A stretch of DNA of 64,000 nucleotides from contig NZ_JNIR01000001.1 of the NCBI RefSeq assembly GCF_000702605.1, forward strand, positions 1,292,501 to 1,356,500. The letters run 5' to 3'. The notes under the pieces are model-generated. The model did not search any database and was not told where the DNA came from. It worked only from the letters and a program-made list of their open reading frames with translations. Position 1 is the first letter of the stretch. The number at the start of each line of letters is the position of its first letter. Positions 28,120-36,725 of this stretch are shown here, piece after piece. The stretch is from Exiguobacterium acetylicum DSM 20416 (GTDB taxonomy: Bacteria > Bacillota > Bacilli > Exiguobacteriales > Exiguobacteriaceae). The translations under genes were made by a program, and so were the position numbers.

Positions 28120-29544
28120 ATGCCAACGCGTTTAGCTTTAGCCGGAGCCACCGGATACATTGGTCACAACCTACTGAATGAATTAAAGAAAAAATATGAC
28201 GTCATCGCCCTTTCACGAAACGGTGATGATAAGGACAATGAGGAACGCGTCGAATGGCGATCGTGCGATCTCTTTTCTTTAAACGATACGATCGAAGGTA
28301 TGAAAGGAGCGGACATCGCTGTCTATCTCGTCCATTCGATGATGCCTTCTGCCAAATTGACACAAGGATCGTTTGAGAACATGGATTTGCTGTTAGCTGA
28401 TAACTTCGCCCGTGCCGCAAAAGAAAATGGTATCCGCCAGATTATCTACTTAAGTGGTATCATCCCTGAGGAAACAGAAGACCTATCACGTCACTTAAAG
28501 AGCCGACTGGAAGTCGAACGTGTCCTCGGTGCATACGGGACTCCAGTGACGACGATCCGTGCCGCGTTGATCGTCGGTCCAAAAGGCTCATCGTTCCCGA
28601 TCTTATCGAAGCTCGTCAAACGCCTTCCCGTCATGGCACTCCCCCGCTGGACGCGCAACAAAACGCACCCAGTCGCCTTGTCCGACGTCATTCATGCACT
28701 TGGCGAAAGTGTTGATCGTGACGACGTGAAAGACCGGGCAATCGATATCGGTGGTCCGGAAGCGATGACTTACAAAGAGATGATTCTTAAAACGGCAGAT
28801 ATCATGGGAAAACGACAACCGACGATCGATATTCCTTTACTGACCGTTAAATTATCCCGCCTCTGGGTGACGCTCGTGTCCGGGGAACCAAAAGAAACCG
28901 TCTATCCACTTGTTGAAAGCATGGTGCATGAGATGGTCGCAGATCCAGAAAAAATGGTTCCAGGCATCAGTGACGGTAAAATCACTTTCGAACAATCGGT
29001 TCGGGATGCGTTAAAAGAGGAAGAAGAACAAAAAGGCTCTTCCTCCTCGTCGTCTTCGACACCAGACGTCCTAGACGTTCGTTCAGTCCAACGTGTCCTT
29101 CTACCGAAGGATCGTGACGCCGATTGGGCAGCCGATGATTATATGAATTGGTTGTCTTCGTTTGCCCGTCCCTTCCTATCGTCAACTGTGCAGGATCAAG
29201 TCGTCGGAATCCACATTCCATTTTACGAACAACCACTACTTGAATTGACGAAGGAACCGGTCCACGACCGACAAATGGCGACGTACCGGATTACTGGTGG
29301 ACTGTTCGCGAAAGTCGAGCAAGATAGCCGTGGTCGGATTGAATTCCGGCAAATTCCTGGTACACAGGAATGTATCATCGCCATCCATGAATTCGTGCCC
29401 GCGTTGCCTTGGGTACTCTATAAAGCAACGCAGGCGAACGTTCACTTGCTTGTGATGTACCTCTTTAAATTACACTTGTTGCGTCGGATTCATTCGACGG
29501 AGCAAGAATCGACAAGCGCAGACGAAATCGTTCCGTCATCTTGA
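28120..29544 (+). CDS. NAD(P)-binding epimerase/NmrA-like protein with C-terminal lipid/SRPBCC-like domain
   Basis: A 474-residue two-part protein. Residues 1-300 are an atypical extended SDR (LALAGATGYIGHNLL dinucleotide motif, YLVHSMMP, HPVALSDVIHALG). A serine-rich linker (KGSSSSSSSTP, about 312-322) leads to a C-terminal domain (about 330-465) seen in some long NmrA-like proteins. The ATG at 28120 has GAGAGGAG 9 bases upstream. Possible quinone or lipid reductase; function unknown. Confidence 0.8.
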   Translation: MPTRLALAGATGYIGHNLLNELKKKYDVIALSRNGDDKDNEERVEWRSCDLFSLNDTIEGMKGADIAVYLVHSMMPSAKLTQGSFENMDLLLADNFARAAKENGIRQIIYLSGIIPEETEDLSRHLKSRLEVERVLGAYGTPVTTIRAALIVGPKGSSFPILSKLVKRLPVMALPRWTRNKTHPVALSDVIHALGESVDRDDVKDRAIDIGGPEAMTYKEMILKTADIMGKRQPTIDIPLLTVKLSRLWVTLVSGEPKETVYPLVESMVHEMVADPEKMVPGISDGKITFEQSVRDALKEEEEQKGSSSSSSSTPDVLDVRSVQRVLLPKDRDADWAADDYMNWLSSFARPFLSSTVQDQVVGIHIPFYEQPLLELTKEPVHDRQMATYRITGGLFAKVEQDSRGRIEFRQIPGTQECIIAIHEFVPALPWVLYKATQANVHLLVMYLFKLHLLRRIHSTEQESTSADEIVPSS

Positions 29545-29555
29545 TCACGATCACA

Positions 29556-29587
29556 CGATCCGCCTCTTCCCGGGCGGATCGTTTTTT
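29556..29587 (+). terminator. Terminator
   Basis: CGATCCGCC (29556-29564) / GGCGGATCG (29573-29581) then T6. Confidence 0.9.
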
Positions 29588-29664
29588 GTCGCTTTTAGAA
29601 GGATGACGAAACTGAAAAAATCGTGATACACTGAACGGTGACTGAAAGAAAGGGGTTTCATCGC

Positions 29665-32600
29665 ATGCGCTCATTTGAGGAACGATTATCGAACCAACTC
29701 GAGGCGACGGCCTCACTCGTCACATTGATTCAACCTTCAACGGATCAACTTCGTTTAGATAAACTAGATAAATTCGCCATGAAACTATTAAAACGAGAGT
29801 TCACGATTGCGTTTGCTGGTCATTTCTCGGCTGGGAAGTCGAGCATGATTAACGCCTTGACAGGAGAATCGGTCTTACCAACGAGCCCGATTCCAACGAG
29901 TGCGAACATCGTGACGCTTCAGCAAGGTGACACGGATTCAGCGATCGTTCACTTTCACGAACAACCGTCTGTTCGCCTGACAGCGAAAGAGCAAGAGGAG
30001 CATCTTCAAACGCTTGGGAAGAGTGGCGATGTCCGACAAATCGACTTGACGCATGCCGCGTCCAAGCTGCCACCTGGTCTTGTCCTAATGGATACACCTG
30101 GCGTTGACTCGGTCGATGATGCCCACCGTGTATCAACGGAATCCGCACTTCACTTAGCAGACATCTTGTTTTACGTCATGGACTACAACCATGTCCAATC
30201 CGAATTGAACTTCATGGTAACGGATGAATTACAAGCTGCCGTACCTGAGTTATATTTAATCGTCAATCAAATTGATAAACATCGTGACGATGAATTATCA
30301 TTCGACGCATTCCGCCGCTCGGTCCATGCATCCTTCGCCGAACATGGTGTCGTGCCAAAAGGAATCTTCTTTACGAGTCTAAGGAATCCAGATCATTTGC
30401 ATAACGATTTTACGGAAGTCGAACAGCTCGTTAAGCAAAGCATTCGCGACGCTCAACCGAAGTTGTTGACGTCTGCCGCTTTGACACTTGAAAGTCTTCA
30501 CCAAGAGCATACACGGTATCTCACACGTCTCGTTTCAGAAGCCCACGAGACGATGACTGAACAATTGAGTGACGCTGAACGACGCGATCCGGCGACGATC
30601 GAAGCCGAACTAGTCCACATCTCGCAGCAATTAGAAGCACGCCAACCGGACCGTTGGGTACAGACGTTTTCGTTGCATCGGGATCAACTCTTGAAAAATG
30701 CGACCTTGATGCCGTTTGAGTTACGTGAGAAGATGCGCCGTTTTCTTGAGTCACGCCAACGTGACTTCAAGGTTGGACTATTCCGTAGCACGAAAAAGAC
30801 GGAAGCGGCTCAAGCAGAGATCGCGCAAGACGTGCTACGTGCCTATCAGACGGTGACCGCTTCCGAAATTTCGCTACATTTACGTAACTTGATGAAACAA
30901 TCGTTACGTGACCTTGGTCTCTTGCAGGATATGCATATCGTCGCAATCGATCAGCTCTCACTCGACCCACCGCTTTCCGTACTCGAAAGTGCCTTGCCAA
31001 CCGGTATTACGATTACCGGTGAATCGGTGCTCCAGTTCACGAATCGTGTCGCTGAGCAGACACAAGCGTGGTTCGTCAAGGAAACGAACGCGTGGCGGGA
31101 GCATGTGCGCCAAGAGTTAACGGTGACTTTCCCGAAAGAACAAGCTGAACTATTGCAACGACAGTCGTCACTACAGCACAAATGGAACAGCGTCCAAGTA
31201 TGGCAACAGGCTACCGTAGCACTTGAGCGTTATGAGCATGGTGTTGCCGATCCATCTGATCAACAACTCGAACGAGCTCGGACGCAAGTTTCGGTCTGGG
31301 AGGAGCAATTGATCCAACAAGAAGCGGCGATCGTCTCCTTTACCGGGTATGAATCGGTGACAGAAACTACTGCGTTTGAAGTTGCGACGACGATCAGTGA
31401 GCAACAAGCCGTCCGTTATGCACCGGAAGACGTCGCTCAAATCCGTCAGCATCTGAATGGTCTTCAAGGTTTTGAAGATGCCGTCGCTTATTTGAATGAC
31501 AAATTGGACCGACTGACACACCAATCGTTCACGATCGCCTTATTCGGTGCCTTCAGTGCTGGGAAATCGTCGTTTTGCAATGCCTTGCTCGGAGATAAGG
31601 TACTACCGGTCTCTCCGAACCCGACGACCGCGTCGATCAACCGGATTCATCCCGTTGACGCTGCACACCCGCACGGCGTGGCAGAAGTCACGTTCAAGTC
31701 GGAAGCAGCGATGCTTGAAGACTTAAATGAAGCGATGGTCGGGACGATGACTTTTGAGTCAACGAAACAGGCATACGATACGCTCTTACCACGTACCGCG
31801 TCACTGACGGATCCGTTCTTGCGTGCTTTCTTGAAAGGATTCCCTGCCGTTCAATCCTTCATCGGTACCGTCCAGACGGTCGATCAAGAAGCTTTTAAAC
31901 AGTATGTCGCGCAGGAAGAACGAAGCTGTTTCATAGATGTCATCGATTTCTATTACGATAGCCCGTTAACACGTCTTGGCGTGACGCTCGTCGATACACC
32001 GGGAGCAGATTCAATCAATGCCCGTCATACTGATGTCGCTTTTGATTACATCAAGAACGCGGATGCGATCTTATTCGTCACGTACTTCAATCATGCCTTC
32101 GCCCGCGCTGACCGTGAATTCTTGATTCAACTCGGTCGTGTCAAAGACGCATTCGAACTCGATAAGATGTTCTTCCTCGTCAACGCGATTGATCTTGCTG
32201 CGTCAGATAGCGAACGTCAAGATGTCTTGAACTATGTCGCGACGGAATTGCAACGGTTCGGGATTCGATCGCCCCGACTGTATGGCGTCTCGAGCTTACA
32301 AGGACTCACGGAAAAGCAACAAGAGCGATCGGATTCAACTTCCGGTTTACCTGAATTCGAGGAGGCATTCCATCACTTCCTAGCGGAGGATCTGACCGGT
32401 CTCGCCAAAGTATCGTTGTCTGAGCAGACGGAAAAGACCGTCCAGCGACTCGAACGATTTATCGCTGCGACTGAAGCGAATCTGTTGCGAAAAGAAGAAC
32501 GGTTGGCTGAGCTGTCTGCTTTAGAACAGCAGGTCACGGATCGTTTCGAAGACAATCGCGCCGCTTTGATCGAACCTGCACTCAAAGCAGAGATCCATGA

Positions 32601-33252
32601 GCTGTTGCATCATGTCGTACAACGCATTTATTACCGTTTCCCCGACTTTTTCAAGGAATCCTATAATCCTGTTCGTTTTGCTCAAACTGGCAAAGGAGCG
32701 GCATTACAGGATGCATTAACGGAACTGTTGACGTTCCTTCGGTTCGATTTTGAACAAGAGCTCCGGGTCACGCATTTCCGTGTCGATCAATGGCTCGAAG
32801 CGGCCTTGATCCGGCGTCAACAAGAGGAGCAACAGTTGCTAGAGCAATGGAACGAATCCTTCCAACTCGCACCTGTCACGGTCTCTCGATTAAACGAAAT
32901 GACGTTCGATGGTCCATTCGAAGATGCAACGCCTTATGTCGGCGTCAAACGTCACTTCCGGAATGCGAAAGCCTTCTTCGAGAAAAATGAGAAGGAGCAG
33001 CTGAAAGAGGAGCTTGCGACATTAACCAAACAAGAAGCACTCGCGTATACTGCCACTCAAGAAAAACGCTTGCTGGCAGTCGCGGCGGCACATCTAGATG
33101 TTTCTTTGACAGCCGTTTCAGAGCACCTGTTACGTCAAACACTCGAGCAACTTGAGAGTGAACGCGCGACGTTACAGGCACAAGAGACGCTGACCCCTTA
33201 TAAACAAGCAGCTAAGCAGATTCGCAGTCTGACGCAACACGTCACTTCATGA
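29665..33252 (+). CDS. dynA: Two-headed bacterial dynamin
   Basis: A 1195-residue membrane-remodelling GTPase, nearly the size of B. subtilis DynA (YpbR). Two dynamin GTPase heads are fused: P-loops GHFSAGKSS (about residues 50-58) and GAFSAGKSS (about 625-635), each followed by a DTPG switch (MDTPGVDS and VDTPGAD) and a long helical neck/trunk. In Bacillus, DynA tethers and fuses membranes and helps survival under membrane stress and phage attack. The ATG at 29665 has AAAGGGG 9 bases upstream; a GTG at 29638 is less likely. Monocistronic. Confidence 0.93.
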   Translation: MRSFEERLSNQLEATASLVTLIQPSTDQLRLDKLDKFAMKLLKREFTIAFAGHFSAGKSSMINALTGESVLPTSPIPTSANIVTLQQGDTDSAIVHFHEQPSVRLTAKEQEEHLQTLGKSGDVRQIDLTHAASKLPPGLVLMDTPGVDSVDDAHRVSTESALHLADILFYVMDYNHVQSELNFMVTDELQAAVPELYLIVNQIDKHRDDELSFDAFRRSVHASFAEHGVVPKGIFFTSLRNPDHLHNDFTEVEQLVKQSIRDAQPKLLTSAALTLESLHQEHTRYLTRLVSEAHETMTEQLSDAERRDPATIEAELVHISQQLEARQPDRWVQTFSLHRDQLLKNATLMPFELREKMRRFLESRQRDFKVGLFRSTKKTEAAQAEIAQDVLRAYQTVTASEISLHLRNLMKQSLRDLGLLQDMHIVAIDQLSLDPPLSVLESALPTGITITGESVLQFTNRVAEQTQAWFVKETNAWREHVRQELTVTFPKEQAELLQRQSSLQHKWNSVQVWQQATVALERYEHGVADPSDQQLERARTQVSVWEEQLIQQEAAIVSFTGYESVTETTAFEVATTISEQQAVRYAPEDVAQIRQHLNGLQGFEDAVAYLNDKLDRLTHQSFTIALFGAFSAGKSSFCNALLGDKVLPVSPNPTTASINRIHPVDAAHPHGVAEVTFKSEAAMLEDLNEAMVGTMTFESTKQAYDTLLPRTASLTDPFLRAFLKGFPAVQSFIGTVQTVDQEAFKQYVAQEERSCFIDVIDFYYDSPLTRLGVTLVDTPGADSINARHTDVAFDYIKNADAILFVTYFNHAFARADREFLIQLGRVKDAFELDKMFFLVNAIDLAASDSERQDVLNYVATELQRFGIRSPRLYGVSSLQGLTEKQQERSDSTSGLPEFEEAFHHFLAEDLTGLAKVSLSEQTEKTVQRLERFIAATEANLLRKEERLAELSALEQQVTDRFEDNRAALIEPALKAEIHELLHHVVQRIYYRFPDFFKESYNPVRFAQTGKGAALQDALTELLTFLRFDFEQELRVTHFRVDQWLEAALIRRQQEEQQLLEQWNESFQLAPVTVSRLNEMTFDGPFEDATPYVGVKRHFRNAKAFFEKNEKEQLKEELATLTKQEALAYTATQEKRLLAVAAAHLDVSLTAVSEHLLRQTLEQLESERATLQAQETLTPYKQAAKQIRSLTQHVTS

Positions 33253-33274
33253 GATACGATCGCTCCAACGTAAA

Positions 33275-33345
33275 AGAGGCTGACCCAACAGTCAGTCTCT
33301 ACAAAGATAAGGGTGGCAGATCATAATTCTGCCACCCTTATCTCG
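33275..33345 (+). terminator. Tandem terminator hairpins after dynA
   Basis: A first hairpin AGAGGCTGA/TCAGTCTCT (33275-33299) and a second perfect 14-bp stem ATAAGGGTGGCAGA (33307-33320) / (33328-33341). The structured repeat begins about 10 bases later. Confidence 0.75.
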
Positions 33346-33353
33346 TAAAAATA

Positions 33354-33513
33354 GAATGACCCGTCACACGCCACTCCTACAGGAAAAGCTCATTTTTGCG
33401 CTGTCAGAGACAAACAAGACCCGTTTTCATGCTGGAATGAAGCAGGAAAACGGGCTTGTGTCTCGCCTGAGGAAAGGGCGTGAATAGACGAGTCATTCTT
33501 TTTTGAGTCAGTC
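33354..33513 (+). repeat. Structured intergenic repeat, copy 1
   Basis: About 160 bp with dyad symmetry on two levels. The outer arms are AGAATGAC...GTCATTCT with CACGCC/GGGCGTG. The inner long stem is formed by AGACAAACAAG(A)CCCGTTTTC and GAAAACGGGCTTGTGTCT (33408-33463). Copy 2 lies inverted at 35512-35668 with about 85 percent identity by eye. No protein-coding capacity. Identity unknown; may be a mobile palindromic repeat or a structured RNA. Confidence 0.8.
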
Positions 33514-33534
33514 CCCTTTTTGATTGCCTTCTCG

Positions 33535-34443
33535 TCAACGCGATGGCGTTGGCCAGTACGACTGAAAATAGTGGACGATGTATTGGTGGACGTGCTGGAC
33601 GACAGGACGTAATTCCGTCCCAACGAGTCGGTTCAATGAGACATCCCATAACATCGGTGGGTCGAACGGGATGATTTTAATGTCATCCGCATGATGAAAC
33701 CGTAGTATCGGCTCCGGTAGGATCGAGATGACGTCAAGTTCTTGGACCATCCCGATCAACAAGTCCCATGCCCCTGACATGAAGAAGATATTCGGCTCTT
33801 GCTGCACTTTACGAAACTCCGATAGTATTTGATGATGTAACATGAATCGATCGTTCAAGATGACGAGTGGTTCATTTCCGATATCACGATAGGATAGCGC
33901 TTCTTTTGCTTGAAACGGGTGATTCGGACGAACGGCGACGACGACCTCATCTTCGATCAATCGAAAACGTTCGATGCCATAGGATTCGCCCGGTTCGATC
34001 AAGATGGCCAAGTCGAGTTCTTCAAGTAACAGTCGACGTTTGAGTTCAAACGCCCCCTCCTCGATGATTTCGAGTTCGATGCCAGGGTGTTCCGCCATGA
34101 ACTTCGGAATCAACTGCGAAAATAAGACAGGGAGGATGACGGGTGGGATGCCGAGACGGACTTTTCCTCGGACGACGTTCGAGCGTTCACGCAGATGCCC
34201 CATCAATGCTTGATGACGTGTCAGAACGATCTTCGCATCCTCATACAATTGACGTCCCGTTTCCGATAACCCTGTCAACCGTCCGTGCTTTCGAATGAAC
34301 AGTTCCACTTGCTCCAGCTGCTCGAAGTCGCGGATCATCTGACTAAGCGCCGGTTGCGAGATTGACAAGTGCTTCGAAGCACGCGTTAAGTTATAGCCTT
34401 GCTCAACGATTGTCGTAAAAAAAAGTAACTGTCGAATATCCAC
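33535..34443 (-). CDS. LysR-family transcriptional regulator
   Basis: A 302-residue LTTR. The N-terminal HTH is RQLLFFTTIVEQGYNLTRAS...SQPALSQMIRDFEQ. The effector domain (about 90-295) is of the CynR/CysB type with VRLGIPPVILPV. GTG start with GGGGAG 6 bases upstream, 12 bases after the corA stop, so it is co-transcribed with corA. Regulated genes unknown; the tandem (not divergent) layout is unusual for LysR regulators. Confidence 0.9.
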   Translation of the reverse strand: MDIRQLLFFTTIVEQGYNLTRASKHLSISQPALSQMIRDFEQLEQVELFIRKHGRLTGLSETGRQLYEDAKIVLTRHQALMGHLRERSNVVRGKVRLGIPPVILPVLFSQLIPKFMAEHPGIELEIIEEGAFELKRRLLLEELDLAILIEPGESYGIERFRLIEDEVVVAVRPNHPFQAKEALSYRDIGNEPLVILNDRFMLHHQILSEFRKVQQEPNIFFMSGAWDLLIGMVQELDVISILPEPILRFHHADDIKIIPFDPPMLWDVSLNRLVGTELRPVVQHVHQYIVHYFQSYWPTPSR

Positions 34444-34455
34444 TTACATCTCCCC

Positions 34456-35406
34456 TTATTCATCAAACCAGCGATTTTTTTTGAAAAACAGAATCATTCC
34501 TAAAGCGAGGAGTCCCATTGCCCCTAATGTCACGAAATAACCGTACCGAGTGGTCAGTTCTGGCATATGTTCGAAGTTCATGCCGTATATACCGGCGATG
34601 AACGTCAACGGCATGAAAATCGTCGTGAAGATTGTCAACGTCTTCATGATGCTATTCATCCGGTACGAGTTGAGGGAAATGAAATTATCCCGAAACTCAG
34701 AGGTCATTAATCGATTGTATTCGATCATTTCCGATAACTTCAGTAAGTGATCGTACAAATCGCGAAAGAATGCTTGTTTCTTTGGATAAATCGATAACCG
34801 CTTTGATTCGACGACACGATACAGTAAGTCCCGCATCGGCATGACCGTCCGCGAGATTCGAAGTAACCGCGCGCGTAGTTCGAAAATCTCCTCCATCAAC
34901 CGACGATCATTGCCACGCGTTCGGTAGCGTTCTTCAAGCGCAAACAATTCATCTTCCGTCGCATGAACGATCGGAAAATACCCGTCGACGATCTTATCCA
35001 TGATTTTATGTACGAGGTCGACTGTTTCTTGTTTGTCGAGGCGTTGGCTACACTGTTCAAACACGATATCAATTTCTGGTGAAGATTGCTCATGGTAGCT
35101 AACGAGATGCCGATCACTTGCGAACAAATTGATTTCACGACTCGTCAACGTTCCTTCATCGAGCGCATGAAGGACAAAAAAGCTATGTTCTGTATAATAT
35201 TCAAGCTTTGGGCGTTGCAAGTAATGAAAACAATCTTCAATCGCCAGTGGATGAAAATCAAAAACCTCAATCAATTTTTGCTTCTCTGCGTCGTTCGGTT
35301 GATTGAAATCAACGAAATAACGTTTGATGCCCGACTCCTGTATTCGACTTACATCATCGGTCAAAATGATTGTGTCATTCGCATCGATCAGTATACAACG
35401 AATCAA
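34456..35406 (-). CDS. corA: CorA-family magnesium/cobalt transporter
   Basis: A 316-residue divalent-cation channel. A large cytoplasmic N-terminal domain is followed by two C-terminal helices. The pore signature GMN is in YGMNFEHMPE (about residue 277), with the MPEL-type loop after it. The short C-terminal tail FFKKNRWFDE is typical. It starts with TTG (AGGGGGA 7-8 bases upstream). Operon with lysR. Confidence 0.93.
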   Translation of the reverse strand: MIRCILIDANDTIILTDDVSRIQESGIKRYFVDFNQPNDAEKQKLIEVFDFHPLAIEDCFHYLQRPKLEYYTEHSFFVLHALDEGTLTSREINLFASDRHLVSYHEQSSPEIDIVFEQCSQRLDKQETVDLVHKIMDKIVDGYFPIVHATEDELFALEERYRTRGNDRRLMEEIFELRARLLRISRTVMPMRDLLYRVVESKRLSIYPKKQAFFRDLYDHLLKLSEMIEYNRLMTSEFRDNFISLNSYRMNSIMKTLTIFTTIFMPLTFIAGIYGMNFEHMPELTTRYGYFVTLGAMGLLALGMILFFKKNRWFDE

Positions 35407-35462
35407 CTTTTTCTCCCCCTTTTCCTATGTAAGCGTACTATATTTTTTCGTATGCAACAAAA

Positions 35463-35490
35463 AAAGGATTTCCTCGAAGAGAAATCCTTT
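35463..35490 (-). terminator. Terminator-like hairpin, copy 1
   Basis: AAAGGATTTC (35463-35472) / GAAATCCTTT (35481-35490), loop CTCGAAGA, minus strand ending in T7. Near-copy at 35857-35882. Confidence 0.75.
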
Positions 35491-35511
35491 CAGATTGTAG
35501 ATAAATGAACT

Positions 35512-35668
35512 GACTCAAAAAATGACACACCTTTTCACGCCCTTTCCTCAGGCGAGACACAAGCCAGTTTTCCCGCTCCATTCGAGCAGGAAAACGGGTC
35601 TTGTTTGTCTCTGACAGCGCAAAATCGCACTTTTTCCTGTAGGAGTGGCGTGTAATGCGTCATTTTTT
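35512..35668 (-). repeat. Structured intergenic repeat, copy 2 (inverted)
   Basis: Same element as 33354-33513 in opposite orientation. CACGCCACTCCTACAGGAAA and GTCTCGCCTGAGGAAAGGGC are shared exactly when read on the minus strand. The apical stem differs from copy 1 by substitutions that keep pairing (CCTGCTC with GGAGCGGG here). Confidence 0.8.
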
Positions 35669-35689
35669 TATATCCGGAAGAAGGACCGA

Positions 35690-35812
35690 GAAGCATTTTG
35701 TTCACTCGACATCGCTTCCTAGGGAAAAACAAGCAAGAGCGACCCTGCAGCGAAGCGAAGCGGCGCGATGCTTGTCCCAGGAAAACGATGCGAGTCGAAC
35801 AAAAAAAGCGCA
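35690..35812. repeat. Long imperfect palindrome
   Basis: Arm 1 TTTTGTTCACTCGACATCG...AACAAGCA (35696-35734) is complementary to arm 2 TGCTTGTCCC...CGAGTCGAACAAAA (35769-35804), with a G+C-rich centre containing GCGAAGCGAAGCGG. Unrelated to the neighbouring structured repeat. Confidence 0.7.
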
Positions 35813-35856
35813 ATCCTTCTCGTTAGAGAACAATTGCACTTGTCTTCAGTCTCAAA

Positions 35857-35882
35857 AGATTTCCCCGAAGAGAAATCCGTTT
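35857..35882 (-). terminator. Terminator-like hairpin, copy 2
   Basis: GATTTC...GAAATC with the same CCGAAGA-type loop as the hairpin at 35463. It lies 10 bases after the stop of the membrane-protein gene (minus strand), with TCTTTTG behind it. Confidence 0.6.
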
Positions 35883-35892
35883 CATATAGCAA

Positions 35893-36441
35893 TCAACCAT
35901 GTTCAATATAAAATCCGCTCCAATAAACCTGACGATACGTAAACTCTTTTCCACTCTTCGTCGTCACAAGCATCTCATCTTCTGCCATGACGGCGATTTT
36001 AATGGGTACTTCACCGTGATCCGTCAAATAATTGAGGATCTCAAGATGCCGATTCAACCAAAGACGACGGCGGAACCAACGAAAACGACTGAATGCCGCA
36101 CTGAAGTGGAGTAAGGCAAGCGCAAGGATAATTAAAGCAAACGGAAGTGGAATATCGAACAACGCAATCAAATATACATCTGCGATCAGCAAGGATAACG
36201 AGAGACCCATTTCCGTCATCTCCATGAAAGATGCTTTATAGGTCGCAAAGTAGGTCATCACACGAAATAGGAAGATGACCGTGAGGTACGGTACGAAGTA
36301 CATTTGAAACACATGGTCCGTGCCGCTGTTGACGAACATGAGCAGTGGCAGGAAGAATAGCAATTTCCAGATTAGGATGGCGGAATAAAATAAAGTATGA
36401 TCCGTGTAGCGTCTGCGTACGATGGCTTGACTCATATTCAT
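35893..36441 (-). CDS. Integral membrane protein, unknown
   Basis: A 182-residue protein with four hydrophobic segments (about residues 18-36, 46-65, 80-98, 102-122), followed by a cytoplasmic, roughly 55-residue tail with a beta-rich end (MLVTTKSGKEFTYRQVYWSG). AAGGAGG is 8 bases from the ATG at 36441; the longer frame to 36474 overlaps this RBS. Unknown family. Confidence 0.7.
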   Translation of the reverse strand: MNMSQAIVRRRYTDHTLFYSAILIWKLLFFLPLLMFVNSGTDHVFQMYFVPYLTVIFLFRVMTYFATYKASFMEMTEMGLSLSLLIADVYLIALFDIPLPFALIILALALLHFSAAFSRFRWFRRRLWLNRHLEILNYLTDHGEVPIKIAVMAEDEMLVTTKSGKEFTYRQVYWSGFYIEHG

Positions 36442-36725
36442 TGCCTTCCCCTCCTTCATGATGGACCGTTTCAAAGTCGATGATGACAGGACATGATGCC
36501 TATAAGGGTATGTTTCCGAATTCAGCTGTTTCTAATCGTCTAATTCACAGTTTTTAGAAACTGTATATTTAGTATACGTCATGACGCGCCAAATGGTTCA
36601 CTTTTCCCATCATTTCCCATCATTCGATGTGCTACAGATTGGAAACCCGCTCTTGCTAGTCGTCCGGATCTTCTACTGCTACAATAAAAGATATTCCAAT
36701 TGAACAGAATCGAGTTGAATCTTTC

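Larger units (their letters stand above)
35407..35892. other. Intergenic region of 486 bp made of repeats
   Basis: No gene. In order: hairpin 35463-35490, structured repeat copy 2 at 35512-35668, a different long palindrome at 35690-35812, and a second copy of the first hairpin at 35857-35882. A minus-strand open frame at 35535-35813 is formed by these repeats and is not credible as a gene. Confidence 0.7.

Noticed and set aside
35535-35813. 92-codon minus-strand open frame
   Set aside because: It lies entirely within the two palindromic intergenic repeats, has no RBS and no recognisable protein character.
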